The translations under genes and the position numbers were made by a program. Of a DNA stretch of 43,568 bases, positions 25,005 to 32,906 are shown piece after piece. This DNA is from Bacteroidota bacterium (lineage in GTDB: Bacteria > Bacteroidota > Ignavibacteria > UBA10030 > BY39). Each line of letters starts with the position of its first letter. The stretch's first letter is position 1. The notes beneath the pieces were generated by a model. The model did no database searches and was not told where the DNA came from. It saw only the letters and a program-made list of their open reading frames with translations. The stretch is taken from NCBI GenBank assembly GCA_030682385.1, contig JAUXOG010000114.1, positions 1-43,568 of the forward strand, written 5' to 3'.

Positions 25005-25385
25005 ATGACAAACGGAAAAAAACGAAATATTTTACTCGTTGACGATGAGGTTGGTTTTGCTGAAATACTACGAGACTTACTGATGATGGATGGATACGAA
25101 GTTGTCCTCGTTTATGACGGTCAAGAAGCTTTGGATAAATTGAACGACTATTTTCCGGATCTCATAATATCCGACATTATGATGCCACGCGTCGGAGGGC
25201 TTGAACTGTATCACAAAGTACGACAAAATCCAAAATACTCAAAAATGCCTTTCTTATTCATCAGCGGGTTTGAGGACGGACGCATACTTAAGGGTATCCA
25301 AGATGACGAGTTGTTTGGAATTCTGAGTAAACCCATCGATATGGAACAAATTCAAAAAACATTATCAAAAATTCTTCGGGACTAA
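25005..25385 (+). CDS. Single-domain response regulator (CheY-like)
   Basis: 126-residue receiver domain: acidic pair LLVDDE (Asp13, Asp14), phospho-acceptor Asp57 in IISDIMMP, Ser in FLFISG and the conserved Lys in LSKPI. No output domain. It lies 19 bp before a membrane histidine kinase gene and so may be a second target of that kinase or modulate phosphate flow to the NtrC-type regulator that follows. Confidence 0.92.
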   Translation: MTNGKKRNILLVDDEVGFAEILRDLLMMDGYEVVLVYDGQEALDKLNDYFPDLIISDIMMPRVGGLELYHKVRQNPKYSKMPFLFISGFEDGRILKGIQDDELFGILSKPIDMEQIQKTLSKILRD

Positions 25386-25404
25386 ATTTTAATTATATCT
25401 GAAG

Positions 25405-27261
25405 ATGGAAATTCCTTTCTTCAACAGCCTTCGCTTCAAAATTTCATTCAGCTACATTATTCTTGTATCAATTAGTATTTTTATTACAATTTGGGCGATT
25501 AATAATTTTTACCGCCTCGGAGATTCGGTCGATAAAATAATCCGGGAAAATTATCTGAATGTAGTTGCTGCCGAAAATATGGTTAGTTCATTAGAATTAA
25601 AAGACAACGCTCTGGTCGCTTTGATTTCAAACCAAAACAAAAAATATGAAGATAATTTTATTCAAGCTAAATTTGATTTTTTTCAATGGGTGCAAAAAAA
25701 TAAGGAACGGGTTACTAAACAGCAACAACAGGATATTTTAGATAGTATCCAAATCTTACACATGAAGTATGAAGGATTAGCTGATACATTATTAATGTTT
25801 ATTTTCGACCCACAACTCAGGGAGATAGCGAAGACATATCACTTCAATGAAATTCGACCCATCAATGCACAACTCAAGAAATATAGTTTCAGGTTGATTG
25901 AACTCAACCAGCAGGAGATGATAGAGTTGGGAGTTCAAACCCGTAAAATATCGAATGAAGCAACTTATGCGGTTTTGGTTGCGTCGTTGATAGCTGTGGC
26001 GTTAAGTATTTTTGCGGGCTTCCGGTTTACAAAATCAATCGTAGAACCGGCAGAACGACTTACCGAAACTGTTCGCAATATCGGGAGAGGAAAGTTAGAT
26101 TTAAAAACTGACATTATAACGAACGATGAATTTGGAGAATTGAGTCGCGAGTTTAACAAGATGACTGAACGGCTTCGCAAATATGATGCACTGAATATTG
26201 AAAAAATATTGGAAGAAAAACAAAAAGCCGAAACGATCGTCGAGAATATTTCGGATGGCATTATTGTCTGCAATAGAGAAAATAAAATAATATTGATGAA
26301 TGATGCTGCCCGGCAGCTCCTGAATATCGAATATTCAACTGCCGAAAGAAATTACACCGATATTATAAAAGACGAAAGGGTGCGGAATATTTTGAGCAAC
26401 CCAAAATCTGATAATTATATTCGTCAACCATACTTGTTATTCAAGAAGAACGATACCGAGTTATACATCCGTCCCCGGATTTCCGAGATTCCCCTTGTGA
26501 GCGGCGGAATATTAGGTACGGTTTTAATTCTTCAGGATGTTACTCAATTTAAGCAGCTCGATAAAATGAAATCGGAATTTATGGCTACAGTATCGCATGA
26601 ATTCAGAACTCCACTCACTTCCATCAATATGTCGATAGACATTCTGAATGAAGGGATAGTAGGAAAATTGAATTCCGAACAAACCGAACTAATCCATGCT
26701 GCAAAACATGACGCCGAACGGCTTACCAAGCTTGTCCGTGAATTATTGGAACTCTCACGCCTCGAATCAGGCAAGCTGCAGTTGAGGCAGGAGTTAATAT
26801 CGATTAACGAAGTTGTAACCGATTCAATAAAACCGGTTCAGCTTCCATTTAAAGAAAAATCTGTCGAATTAAAACTGAATCTGCAAAACGATCTTCCGAA
26901 AATTATCGGCGATGCTCAACAATTTAGTTGGGTAGTTAGTAATCTGATTAACAATGCACTTCGTTATACTCCACCAGGTGGTTATGTAGAAGTAAAAAGT
27001 TCAAGGAAAGAAAATAATATTGTTGTACAAATTCTTGATACTGGTCGAGGCATCTCAACCGAGAACATAGGCAAAATATTCGACAAATTTGTACAGGTAA
27101 AAGAGAGTATGGAGAGTACTCCCGGCAGTGTCGGATTAGGTTTGGCAATCGCTAAAGAAATAGTCGAAATTTATGGCGGCAAGATATGGGTAGAAAGCGA
27201 AATTGAAAAAGGAAGTATTTTTACATTCACTATTCCATTGGAGCAATTAGAAAAAATATGA
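25405..27261 (+). CDS. Membrane sensor histidine kinase (HAMP-PAS-HisKA-HATPase)
   Basis: 618 residues. TM1 about 12-31; a ~150-residue periplasmic helical sensor region (32-187); TM2 about 188-207; HAMP about 208-262; PAS about 275-380 (VENISDGIIVCNRENKIILMND); HisKA with SHEFRTPLTS (His398); HATPase with NLINNALRYTPPGG, DTGRGIS and SVGLGLAIAKEIV. The layout resembles NtrY/KinB-type kinases. The next gene, overlapping by 4 bp, is an NtrC-type activator and is the likely partner. Signal unknown. Confidence 0.94.
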   Translation: MEIPFFNSLRFKISFSYIILVSISIFITIWAINNFYRLGDSVDKIIRENYLNVVAAENMVSSLELKDNALVALISNQNKKYEDNFIQAKFDFFQWVQKNKERVTKQQQQDILDSIQILHMKYEGLADTLLMFIFDPQLREIAKTYHFNEIRPINAQLKKYSFRLIELNQQEMIELGVQTRKISNEATYAVLVASLIAVALSIFAGFRFTKSIVEPAERLTETVRNIGRGKLDLKTDIITNDEFGELSREFNKMTERLRKYDALNIEKILEEKQKAETIVENISDGIIVCNRENKIILMNDAARQLLNIEYSTAERNYTDIIKDERVRNILSNPKSDNYIRQPYLLFKKNDTELYIRPRISEIPLVSGGILGTVLILQDVTQFKQLDKMKSEFMATVSHEFRTPLTSINMSIDILNEGIVGKLNSEQTELIHAAKHDAERLTKLVRELLELSRLESGKLQLRQELISINEVVTDSIKPVQLPFKEKSVELKLNLQNDLPKIIGDAQQFSWVVSNLINNALRYTPPGGYVEVKSSRKENNIVVQILDTGRGISTENIGKIFDKFVQVKESMESTPGSVGLGLAIAKEIVEIYGGKIWVESEIEKGSIFTFTIPLEQLEKI

Positions 27262-28583
27262 CACCCCGAGGATCGATTTTAGTTGTTGACGATGAACCAA
27301 ATATTTTAAAGACACTAAAAATATATTTGGAATCGGTTAATTTTACAGTAGATGCATTCTCGAACCCTATAGATGCAAGTATAATATTGAACGATAAAGA
27401 GTATGATATAGCATACTTCGATTTAAAAATGGCACCAATTGATGGGATGCAGCTTTTGAAAGAATGTAAACAAAAATCTCCGAATACCACTGTGGTTATA
27501 ATAACCGCGCACGGTTCTATTGAGAGTGCCGTTGATGCAATTAAAAACGGAGCTGAAGATTTTCTGCAAAAGCCGTTCAATATGCAGGAATTTAAATTAT
27601 TTACTGAAAGAGTTTACGAACACCATAAACTTAAAAAAGAAGTTCGGTTACTGAGAAGTCAGTTGGCTGAAACCAAAATTGAATCGGAGTTTGTTACCCG
27701 CAATCCGGCTGTGTTGAAACAACTCGATATTGCACGACAAATCGCCGACTCAAGTTTAAGTGTTTTAATAGAAGGTGAGAGTGGAACTGGAAAAGAAATG
27801 TTAGCTCAATTTATTCATAACCTCAGTAACCGCCGCACAAAACCATTTATTAAAGTAAGTTGTGCAGCTATTCCTGAAACATTACTCGAAAGTGAACTTT
27901 TCGGTCATGTGAAGGGTGCTTATACCGGCGCAATAAAAGATCGGGAAGGAAGATTCCAGGCTGCTGACGGAGGAGCAATACTCCTCGATGAAGTGGGCGA
28001 ACTACCACAGTCGGTGCAAGTAAAACTTTTACGCTTTTTGCAAAATAAAGAATTTGAACGCGTCGGCGAAAATGTTACCAGAAAAGTGGATGTACGTGTA
28101 ATCGCCGCAACAAACCGAAAGTTAAGTGTCGCAATTCAAGAAGGTACAATCCGTGAAGATCTCTACTACCGCTTAAATGCTGTGCGTATCGAACTTCTAC
28201 CGCTTCGTGAACGACCCGAAGATGTATTGATTCTGATACAACATTTTATTAAAAAGCACAATCAAGGAAAAAATATTGAAGTGTCAAGCGAAGCTTTAAA
28301 ATTGTTAACTACGTATCGCTGGCCCGGAAATATCAGAGAACTCGAGAATGTAATAGAGCGGGGTGTAGTTTTTGCGCGAGATGGTGTAATTAAAACTGAA
28401 TACCTTCCTGATGAAATTCAAAAAGTTGCTGAAGGTAAAACAGGAATATTATCAATTGAAGAGATGGAAAAACTACACATCAAGCGTGTATTGGGTGTAG
28501 CTAACGATTTAGAAGAGGCTGCATTGCTTCTTAATATTGACCCGGCAACTTTGTGGCGTAAACGGAAAAAATACAATCTATAA
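27258..28583 (+). CDS. Sigma54-dependent NtrC-family response regulator
   Basis: 441 residues: receiver (about 6-120, phospho-acceptor Asp55 in YFDLKM), AAA+ sigma54-interaction domain (about 140-380) with Walker A GESGTGKE, the sigma54-contacting loop as GAYTGA (common variant of GAFTGA), Walker B GGAILLDEVGEL and the R-finger region, and a C-terminal Fis-type HTH (about 400-441, EEAALLLNIDPATLWRKRKKY). It is translationally coupled (ATGA) to the histidine kinase. Paired palindromes begin 5 bp after its stop, followed by a sigma54 promoter, so the next operon is its probable target. Confidence 0.95.
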   Translation: MTPRGSILVVDDEPNILKTLKIYLESVNFTVDAFSNPIDASIILNDKEYDIAYFDLKMAPIDGMQLLKECKQKSPNTTVVIITAHGSIESAVDAIKNGAEDFLQKPFNMQEFKLFTERVYEHHKLKKEVRLLRSQLAETKIESEFVTRNPAVLKQLDIARQIADSSLSVLIEGESGTGKEMLAQFIHNLSNRRTKPFIKVSCAAIPETLLESELFGHVKGAYTGAIKDREGRFQAADGGAILLDEVGELPQSVQVKLLRFLQNKEFERVGENVTRKVDVRVIAATNRKLSVAIQEGTIREDLYYRLNAVRIELLPLRERPEDVLILIQHFIKKHNQGKNIEVSSEALKLLTTYRWPGNIRELENVIERGVVFARDGVIKTEYLPDEIQKVAEGKTGILSIEEMEKLHIKRVLGVANDLEEAALLLNIDPATLWRKRKKYNL

Positions 28584-28587
28584 TTTC

Positions 28588-28600
28588 TTGCAGAGTGCAA
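28588..28600. promoter_or_regulatory. Palindromic candidate activator site 1
   Basis: TTGCA-GAG-TGCAA, 5 bp after the NtrC-type gene. In reverse complement the surrounding 17 bases (ATTGCA-N3-TGCAAGAA) match site 2 outside the 3-nt centre. Centre at about -174 relative to the predicted sigma54 start near 28768. Confidence 0.55.
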
Positions 28601-28664
28601 TTCATCGTAACTGCTTTAATGGCAACGAAATACAGGATATTACTTGTCTGAAGCACGGATTGTA

Positions 28665-28677
28665 TTGCAAATTGCAA
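28665..28677. promoter_or_regulatory. Palindromic candidate activator site 2
   Basis: TTGCA-AAT-TGCAA, same half-sites and spacing as site 1, centred about -97 from the predicted start. It runs into a 7-bp-stem hairpin (GCAAGAA/TTCTTGC, 28674-28692) that repeats the TTCTTGC flank of site 1. Positions are typical for enhancer sites of sigma54 activators. Confidence 0.55.
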
Positions 28678-28741
28678 GAAGGGATTTCTTGCCTTCCCAA
28701 TTTTATTCTCCAAAAGCATTAGAAAATGCAATATTACCGAA

Positions 28742-28757
28742 TGGCATTCCCTTTGCC
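28742..28757 (+). promoter_or_regulatory. Sigma54 (-24/-12) promoter
   Basis: TGGCA-N6-TTGC with the correct spacing (GG at 28743-28744, GC at 28755-28756), matching the TGGCAC-N5-TTGC consensus in all core bases. The predicted start near 28768 lies about 24 nt before the GTG of the STAS gene. An NtrC-type activator is encoded immediately upstream. Confidence 0.7.
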
Positions 28758-28791
28758 CTTGTAATTGAGTAGAATAATATATGGATCAAAA

Positions 28792-29151
28792 GTGTCTATA
28801 AAAATACGAACAATAAAAGATGGATCAATCGGTATCATCGAAATCCGTTCTTCACTAACAGGCGAAGAAGAGATTGACGATTTACGCGAAACTGTTTCCG
28901 ATTTCATCGAACAAGGTATTAAAAATCTTGTTATAGATCTTTCGAGAGTCAACTTAATAACAAGCGTTGGTTTAGGCGCTTTAATTTCAGCTCATACAAG
29001 TTTTTCTAAGAACGGTGGCGAGATGATTTTAACGAACGTTGGAAAATCCATAAAAAATATTTTTATTATAACAAAATTAACTGAAGTTTTCGAAATTTGT
29101 AATAAGACAGAAGATGCAATCGAAAAATTTTCTTTATCAACTATTAATTAA
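28792..29151 (+). CDS. STAS-domain anti-sigma-factor-antagonist-like protein
   Basis: 119 residues: strand-rich start, LVIDLSRVNLITSVGLGALI with Ser58 at the place of the regulatory serine of SpoIIAA/RsbV, then GGEMILTNVGKSIKNIF and FEICNKTEDAIEKF. Such proteins switch partners when phosphorylated. The GTG at 28792 is chosen because the alternative TTG at 28765 would lie upstream of the predicted transcription start; no strong ribosome binding site is seen for either. No anti-sigma kinase or PP2C phosphatase gene is in the window. First gene of the Ton operon. Confidence 0.8.
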   Translation: MSIKIRTIKDGSIGIIEIRSSLTGEEEIDDLRETVSDFIEQGIKNLVIDLSRVNLITSVGLGALISAHTSFSKNGGEMILTNVGKSIKNIFIITKLTEVFEICNKTEDAIEKFSLSTIN

Positions 29152-29186
29152 TTAACAAAACTAATAACGTTTTAGGAGCCAAAAAA

Positions 29187-29966
29187 ATGAAACAAAATTT
29201 ATTTTCAACAATAGTATTCGTACTAGCCGCTGTAATATCGATATCAATTTGGATGTTCGTATTAGGCGATCCGGGAAATTTTAAGGATGGTGCAAGTCGT
29301 CATATACCTATTAATCTTTTAGGTACTGTTTACGTAGGCGGTATTTTCGTACCTATGCTGATCATGTTATCAATTCTCGTTGTAACTTATATTTTCGAAC
29401 GAATGTTTTCGTTAGGGAAAGCAAAAGGCACGGGAAATATGGCAACATTTATCCGTCAAGTACAACGCGACTTGCAAGCCGGCAACATTGATACAGCTAT
29501 TGCAGCATGCGATAAACAAAGAGGATCGCTGGCTAATATTGTAAAAACCGGTCTCGAACGATACAAAGTAATTGCCAAAGAAGGTAAGGGCTGGGAAGCC
29601 GAAAAAGAAATGGCAGAGGTTCAACGCTCTATCGAGGAAGCTACTTCTTTAGAAATGCCTGTATTAGAAAGAAACCTCATTGCATTATCAACAATAGCTT
29701 CGACTGCAACTATGGTCGGATTATTAGGAACAACCGTAGGAATGATTCGTGCATTCCGTGCATTAGCCCAAGCAGGTGCACCCGATGCCATTCAGCTCTC
29801 GATTGGTATCTCTGAAGCTCTTATCAATACAGCCGGTGGATTGTTCGCAGCTATCGCAGGTATTATTGCATACAATTTCTTCGTAACTAAAGTCGATACT
29901 TTCACTTACATGATTGACGAAGCAGGTTACAATATTGTTCAAACATTAATGTCGCGTTCCAAATAA
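29187..29966 (+). CDS. exbB: MotA/TolQ/ExbB proton channel family protein
   Basis: 259 residues. Hydrophobic segments at about 8-27, 49-72, 165-190 and 203-230; the core LLGTTVGMIRAFRALAQAGAPDAIQLSIGISEALINTAGGLFAAIAGIIAYNFF region is the proton-channel signature. It forms the stator with ExbD and powers TonB. There is one additional N-terminal membrane segment compared with E. coli ExbB. TAGGAG before the ATG; followed by two exbD genes and tonB. Confidence 0.93.
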   Translation: MKQNLFSTIVFVLAAVISISIWMFVLGDPGNFKDGASRHIPINLLGTVYVGGIFVPMLIMLSILVVTYIFERMFSLGKAKGTGNMATFIRQVQRDLQAGNIDTAIAACDKQRGSLANIVKTGLERYKVIAKEGKGWEAEKEMAEVQRSIEEATSLEMPVLERNLIALSTIASTATMVGLLGTTVGMIRAFRALAQAGAPDAIQLSIGISEALINTAGGLFAAIAGIIAYNFFVTKVDTFTYMIDEAGYNIVQTLMSRSK

Positions 29967-29985
29967 TTTATAAGGAAAATTAACA

Positions 29986-30516
29986 ATGCCAAAAATTAAG
30001 AAAGGACGAGTCAGTATAAGGATCGATATGACTCCTTTCGTGGATATTGGGTTTCTATTGTTAACATTCTTTATGTTAACTACGCAGTTCAAACCACCGG
30101 AAGAAGTTGTAATCGAATTGCCGTTCTCTCATTCGCAATACAAGCTGCCCGAATCGGATGTGTTGATGCTTACACTAACTAAAGATGATCGTATATTTCT
30201 TGGGTTAGATGCTCAGAATGCAAAACTTCGTGTATTAAGTGATGTTGTGAAGAGAAATTGGGAATACTATCCTGCTGATATTAGGAAACAGTATCAAACA
30301 CCTGAGAATATGGCAAAATTGGCACCAAGCATTGAGGTTACAGTAAAAGACCTTGCTGATTTACTTGTCAAAGCTCGTATTACCAATCCTAAATTGAGGA
30401 CGGTTGTAAAAGGTGATAAGGACGCTAATTATGGTTTGACTGAAGATGTTATGGATATTTTACAGAAAACTATGATTACGCGTTTTAATTTAATAACTAA
30501 TTTTGAACATAATTAA
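29986..30516 (+). CDS. exbD: ExbD/TolR-family protein (first of two)
   Basis: 176 residues: short cytoplasmic start, one membrane helix beginning RIDMTPFVDIGFLLLTFFML with the proton-carrying Asp (Asp in FVD), then a periplasmic domain. The periplasmic part is longer than in the second copy (about 20 extra residues around DIRKQYQTPENMAKLAPSIE). The two copies may form mixed dimers inside the ExbB pentamer. Confidence 0.92.
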   Translation: MPKIKKGRVSIRIDMTPFVDIGFLLLTFFMLTTQFKPPEEVVIELPFSHSQYKLPESDVLMLTLTKDDRIFLGLDAQNAKLRVLSDVVKRNWEYYPADIRKQYQTPENMAKLAPSIEVTVKDLADLLVKARITNPKLRTVVKGDKDANYGLTEDVMDILQKTMITRFNLITNFEHN

Positions 30517-30527
30517 GGAAATATACT

Positions 30528-31028
30528 ATGGGTGCTGTTAACACTGCTGCCCCGCGTGGGCACGAGAAAAAGAAAGGAAAGAAGCGAAAACCCCGGCGTC
30601 TTGGTATTAATATAGATATGACCCCGATGGTCGATATCGCATTCTTGTTGTTGACCTTTTTTATGTTGACAACTACAATGACTAAACCACAGACGATGGA
30701 AATTAATTTACCACCATCTTCCGATGTAAAAGTTGAAATCGCTGAAAGCAATCTAATGACACTTCGAGTGAAAGAAGATGGTGCTATATATTGGAATATG
30801 GGTATCGAAAGTCCGAAGAAAGTTGAATTCAACAATTTGCGGATTTTAATGAAAGAACGATACGAACAAAACCCGAAACTTACTGTACTTTTAAAAATCG
30901 ATCGAAAAGGCAAATACCACATGATGGTGGACATCATAGATGAGTTCAATGTCAGCGGTATTAACCGGTTCAGCATTGCTCCGATGGGTGAAATCGATAT
31001 GAAAGTACTCGCTAAAGTTACATCATAG
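30528..31028 (+). CDS. exbD: ExbD/TolR-family protein (second of two)
   Basis: 166 residues. A basic, lysine-rich N-terminus (HEKKKGKKRKPRRLG) precedes the membrane helix NIDMTPMVDIAFLLLTFFML with the conserved Asp. The periplasmic domain ends DIIDEFNVSGINRFSIAPM. Paralogue of the upstream gene, separated by 11 bp. Tandem exbD is common in Bacteroidota Ton loci. Confidence 0.92.
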   Translation: MGAVNTAAPRGHEKKKGKKRKPRRLGINIDMTPMVDIAFLLLTFFMLTTTMTKPQTMEINLPPSSDVKVEIAESNLMTLRVKEDGAIYWNMGIESPKKVEFNNLRILMKERYEQNPKLTVLLKIDRKGKYHMMVDIIDEFNVSGINRFSIAPMGEIDMKVLAKVTS

Positions 31029-31045
31029 AAAGGAGATGAAGTATT

Positions 31046-31765
31046 ATGACTAAAACTGCAGCGGCATTACACTATGGAATGCAAGAACTTCGCGCTTTAT
31101 CAGGACGATATTCGGGGCTGGCTTTACTTATTGCTGTTACAATTCACTTCAGTATCATAGGTGGTTACTATCTTGCTGAATATCTCGGACAAGACGACGA
31201 GCCGATTTACACGATGCGTGTTATTAAATTGTCTGAACTCGGTCCTCCCCCTTCAATAACTAACACTGAAGCTGCACCTCCGTTGGCTATAACCGCTCCG
31301 ACTGCGAAACCAACTATAGGTGTTCCCGTTCCTGTTCCCGATGCTGAAGTGAGTCCTGAACAAACTTTTGCAACACAAACCGAAATGAGTCAACAGGCAG
31401 CTCCGGTTTCCGACGCTGATTTAGGTGCCGGTGTGCAAATTGAACAGGATATCAGGATTGATGATGATAGACCCCCTGACGATTTTGTCCCGGTCGAAAA
31501 ACAACCGATAGTTGTAAAAGAAGTAAAACCTATTTATCCAGAACTTGCTCAACGTGCACAAATGGAAGGTACTGTTTGGGTAAAGATTTGGGTTGATAAA
31601 GAAGGTAAAGCAAGAAAAGTTGTTGTTCTAAAAAGCGATGCCGAAATATTTAACGAAGCTGCAACAAGTGCGGCTATGCAATGGGTATTTACTCCGGCAA
31701 TCATGAATAATGGCCCGGTTGCCGTTTGGGTATCTATCCCATTCAGATTCAAATTAAAAAACTAA
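31046..31765 (+). CDS. tonB: TonB-family energy transducer
   Basis: 239 residues: cytoplasmic N-terminus, membrane anchor about 23-46, a Pro/Ala-rich periplasmic linker (about 68-135) and a C-terminal TonB domain (about 155-239) with VKPIYPELAQRAQMEGTVWVKIWVDKEGKARKV..AATSAAMQWVFTPA. It transfers stator energy to outer-membrane TonB-dependent receptors. AAGGAGAT before the ATG. The stop is directly followed by the next ATG. Confidence 0.93.
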   Translation: MTKTAAALHYGMQELRALSGRYSGLALLIAVTIHFSIIGGYYLAEYLGQDDEPIYTMRVIKLSELGPPPSITNTEAAPPLAITAPTAKPTIGVPVPVPDAEVSPEQTFATQTEMSQQAAPVSDADLGAGVQIEQDIRIDDDRPPDDFVPVEKQPIVVKEVKPIYPELAQRAQMEGTVWVKIWVDKEGKARKVVVLKSDAEIFNEAATSAAMQWVFTPAIMNNGPVAVWVSIPFRFKLKN

Positions 31766-31984
31766 ATGAATCGTAAACCACCAAAATTTTTGATGATTTT
31801 CAGTTATACGGTTTCGGCAATAGTTATTGTTGCAGGTATTGGAATTATTGCCGGACTCATTTTCCCCCCTTATGTTCCTTCTAATTTTAGAATTATCACG
31901 GGGATTGTATTTATCCTCTATGGAATTTATCGGTCAGTTACAATCTGGACTAAAAGTAAACAAACGTTTAATAATGAAGAATAA
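31766..31984 (+). CDS. Small two-helix membrane protein
   Basis: 72 residues with two hydrophobic segments (about 9-31 and 41-60) and a charged tail (TKSKQTFNNEE). It starts at the base after the tonB stop and overlaps the next gene by 11 bp, so it is a genuine part of the operon. No family recognised; a possible small partner of the Ton complex or of the lipoprotein downstream (inference). Confidence 0.65.
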   Translation: MNRKPPKFLMIFSYTVSAIVIVAGIGIIAGLIFPPYVPSNFRIITGIVFILYGIYRSVTIWTKSKQTFNNEE

Positions 31985-32906
31985 TTTATTAAAATATTTT
32001 CTTCTAGCATTCATAATAATTGGATGCGATTCGGGTTCTGAAAAAGAATCGCCCACAAAAGGAACTCTGAAGTTATTCGTCTCAGAAACCGTTGCTCCGC
32101 TTGCAGACGGATTGGCGGAAAGATTCGAACATCTTTACACCGATGCCAATATTGAAGTGCATAGCACTTCAGCACGTGAAGCAGTCGCTCACTTACTAAC
32201 TGATAGCGTAGAGTTGATAATTATTTCTCGACAGTTAACCCAAGACGAGCAGGAACTTGTTACCAAGCATGAATTAAATATTCATCCTCATGAAATTGCA
32301 AAGAGCGGGTTCATATTAATTGTGAACGATAACAATCCAATTAAAGGACTCCGTATTTCACAGTTAGACAGTATTTACGATGGTAAGTTGAAGTATTGGA
32401 AGGATTTGGGCTGGAAAGGCTCGTCGTCAAAACTTCAGTTTTATTTACCCGGACGAAATTCAGATGTGTACGACTACAGCGTTGACAAATTTTCAAATAC
32501 AAAAACGCTGCCCAATAATTTTTATACCGTCTCGACAGTCGATTCTGTAATCGATATAGTTGCATCGCATTCGAACACTATTGCGATGTTGGGTTTAAAT
32601 TATTTCGACAAATCATACACAGACATAAAATTTTTAGAACTAAGTGATAGATCGGAAGTAACCGACTCGCTCGGTGTAAGCGGAATTTATTTCCCACCCG
32701 AGCAAGCTTATGTTTACCGGAATCATTATCCGCTTCAAATTCCAGTTTATATTTATTCAAACATTAAAAGTGTTGGATTGGCAAGTGGTTTTGTTTCGTT
32801 CGTATCAAGTGTGCAAGGTCAAAAAATTGTTCAAAATAACAGGCTCGTTCCAGCAACGATGCCGGTTCGCATTATTCAGTTAAATAAAGAGGAAAAAAAG
32901 CAATGA
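31974..32906 (+). CDS. PstS-like solute-binding lipoprotein
   Basis: 310 residues from the ATG at 31974, where a signal peptide with lipobox-like IIIGC begins; the open frame extends further upstream but only as overlap. The body has the PstS/phosphate-binding-like pattern: GTLKLFVSETVAPLADGLAERFEHLYTDANIEVHSTSAREAVAHLLTD, IIISRQLTQDE, GFILIVNDNNPIKGLRISQLDSIYDGKLKYWKDLG, and a C-terminal SFVSSVQGQKIVQNNRLVPA. No ABC permease or ATPase gene accompanies it, so it is probably not a classical uptake component. Ligand unknown. Overlaps the TPR gene by 4 bp. Confidence 0.8.
   Translation: MKNNLLKYFLLAFIIIGCDSGSEKESPTKGTLKLFVSETVAPLADGLAERFEHLYTDANIEVHSTSAREAVAHLLTDSVELIIISRQLTQDEQELVTKHELNIHPHEIAKSGFILIVNDNNPIKGLRISQLDSIYDGKLKYWKDLGWKGSSSKLQFYLPGRNSDVYDYSVDKFSNTKTLPNNFYTVSTVDSVIDIVASHSNTIAMLGLNYFDKSYTDIKFLELSDRSEVTDSLGVSGIYFPPEQAYVYRNHYPLQIPVYIYSNIKSVGLASGFVSFVSSVQGQKIVQNNRLVPATMPVRIIQLNKEEKKQ

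Noticed and set aside
28531-28731. Open frames on both strands between the NtrC-type gene and the STAS gene
   Set aside because: They cover the palindromic sites, have no coding character and conflict with the regulatory reading of this gap.
30001-31028. Tandem exbD genes as a recent duplication
   Set aside because: The two proteins differ widely outside the membrane helix, and paired exbD genes are ordinary in Bacteroidota Ton loci.
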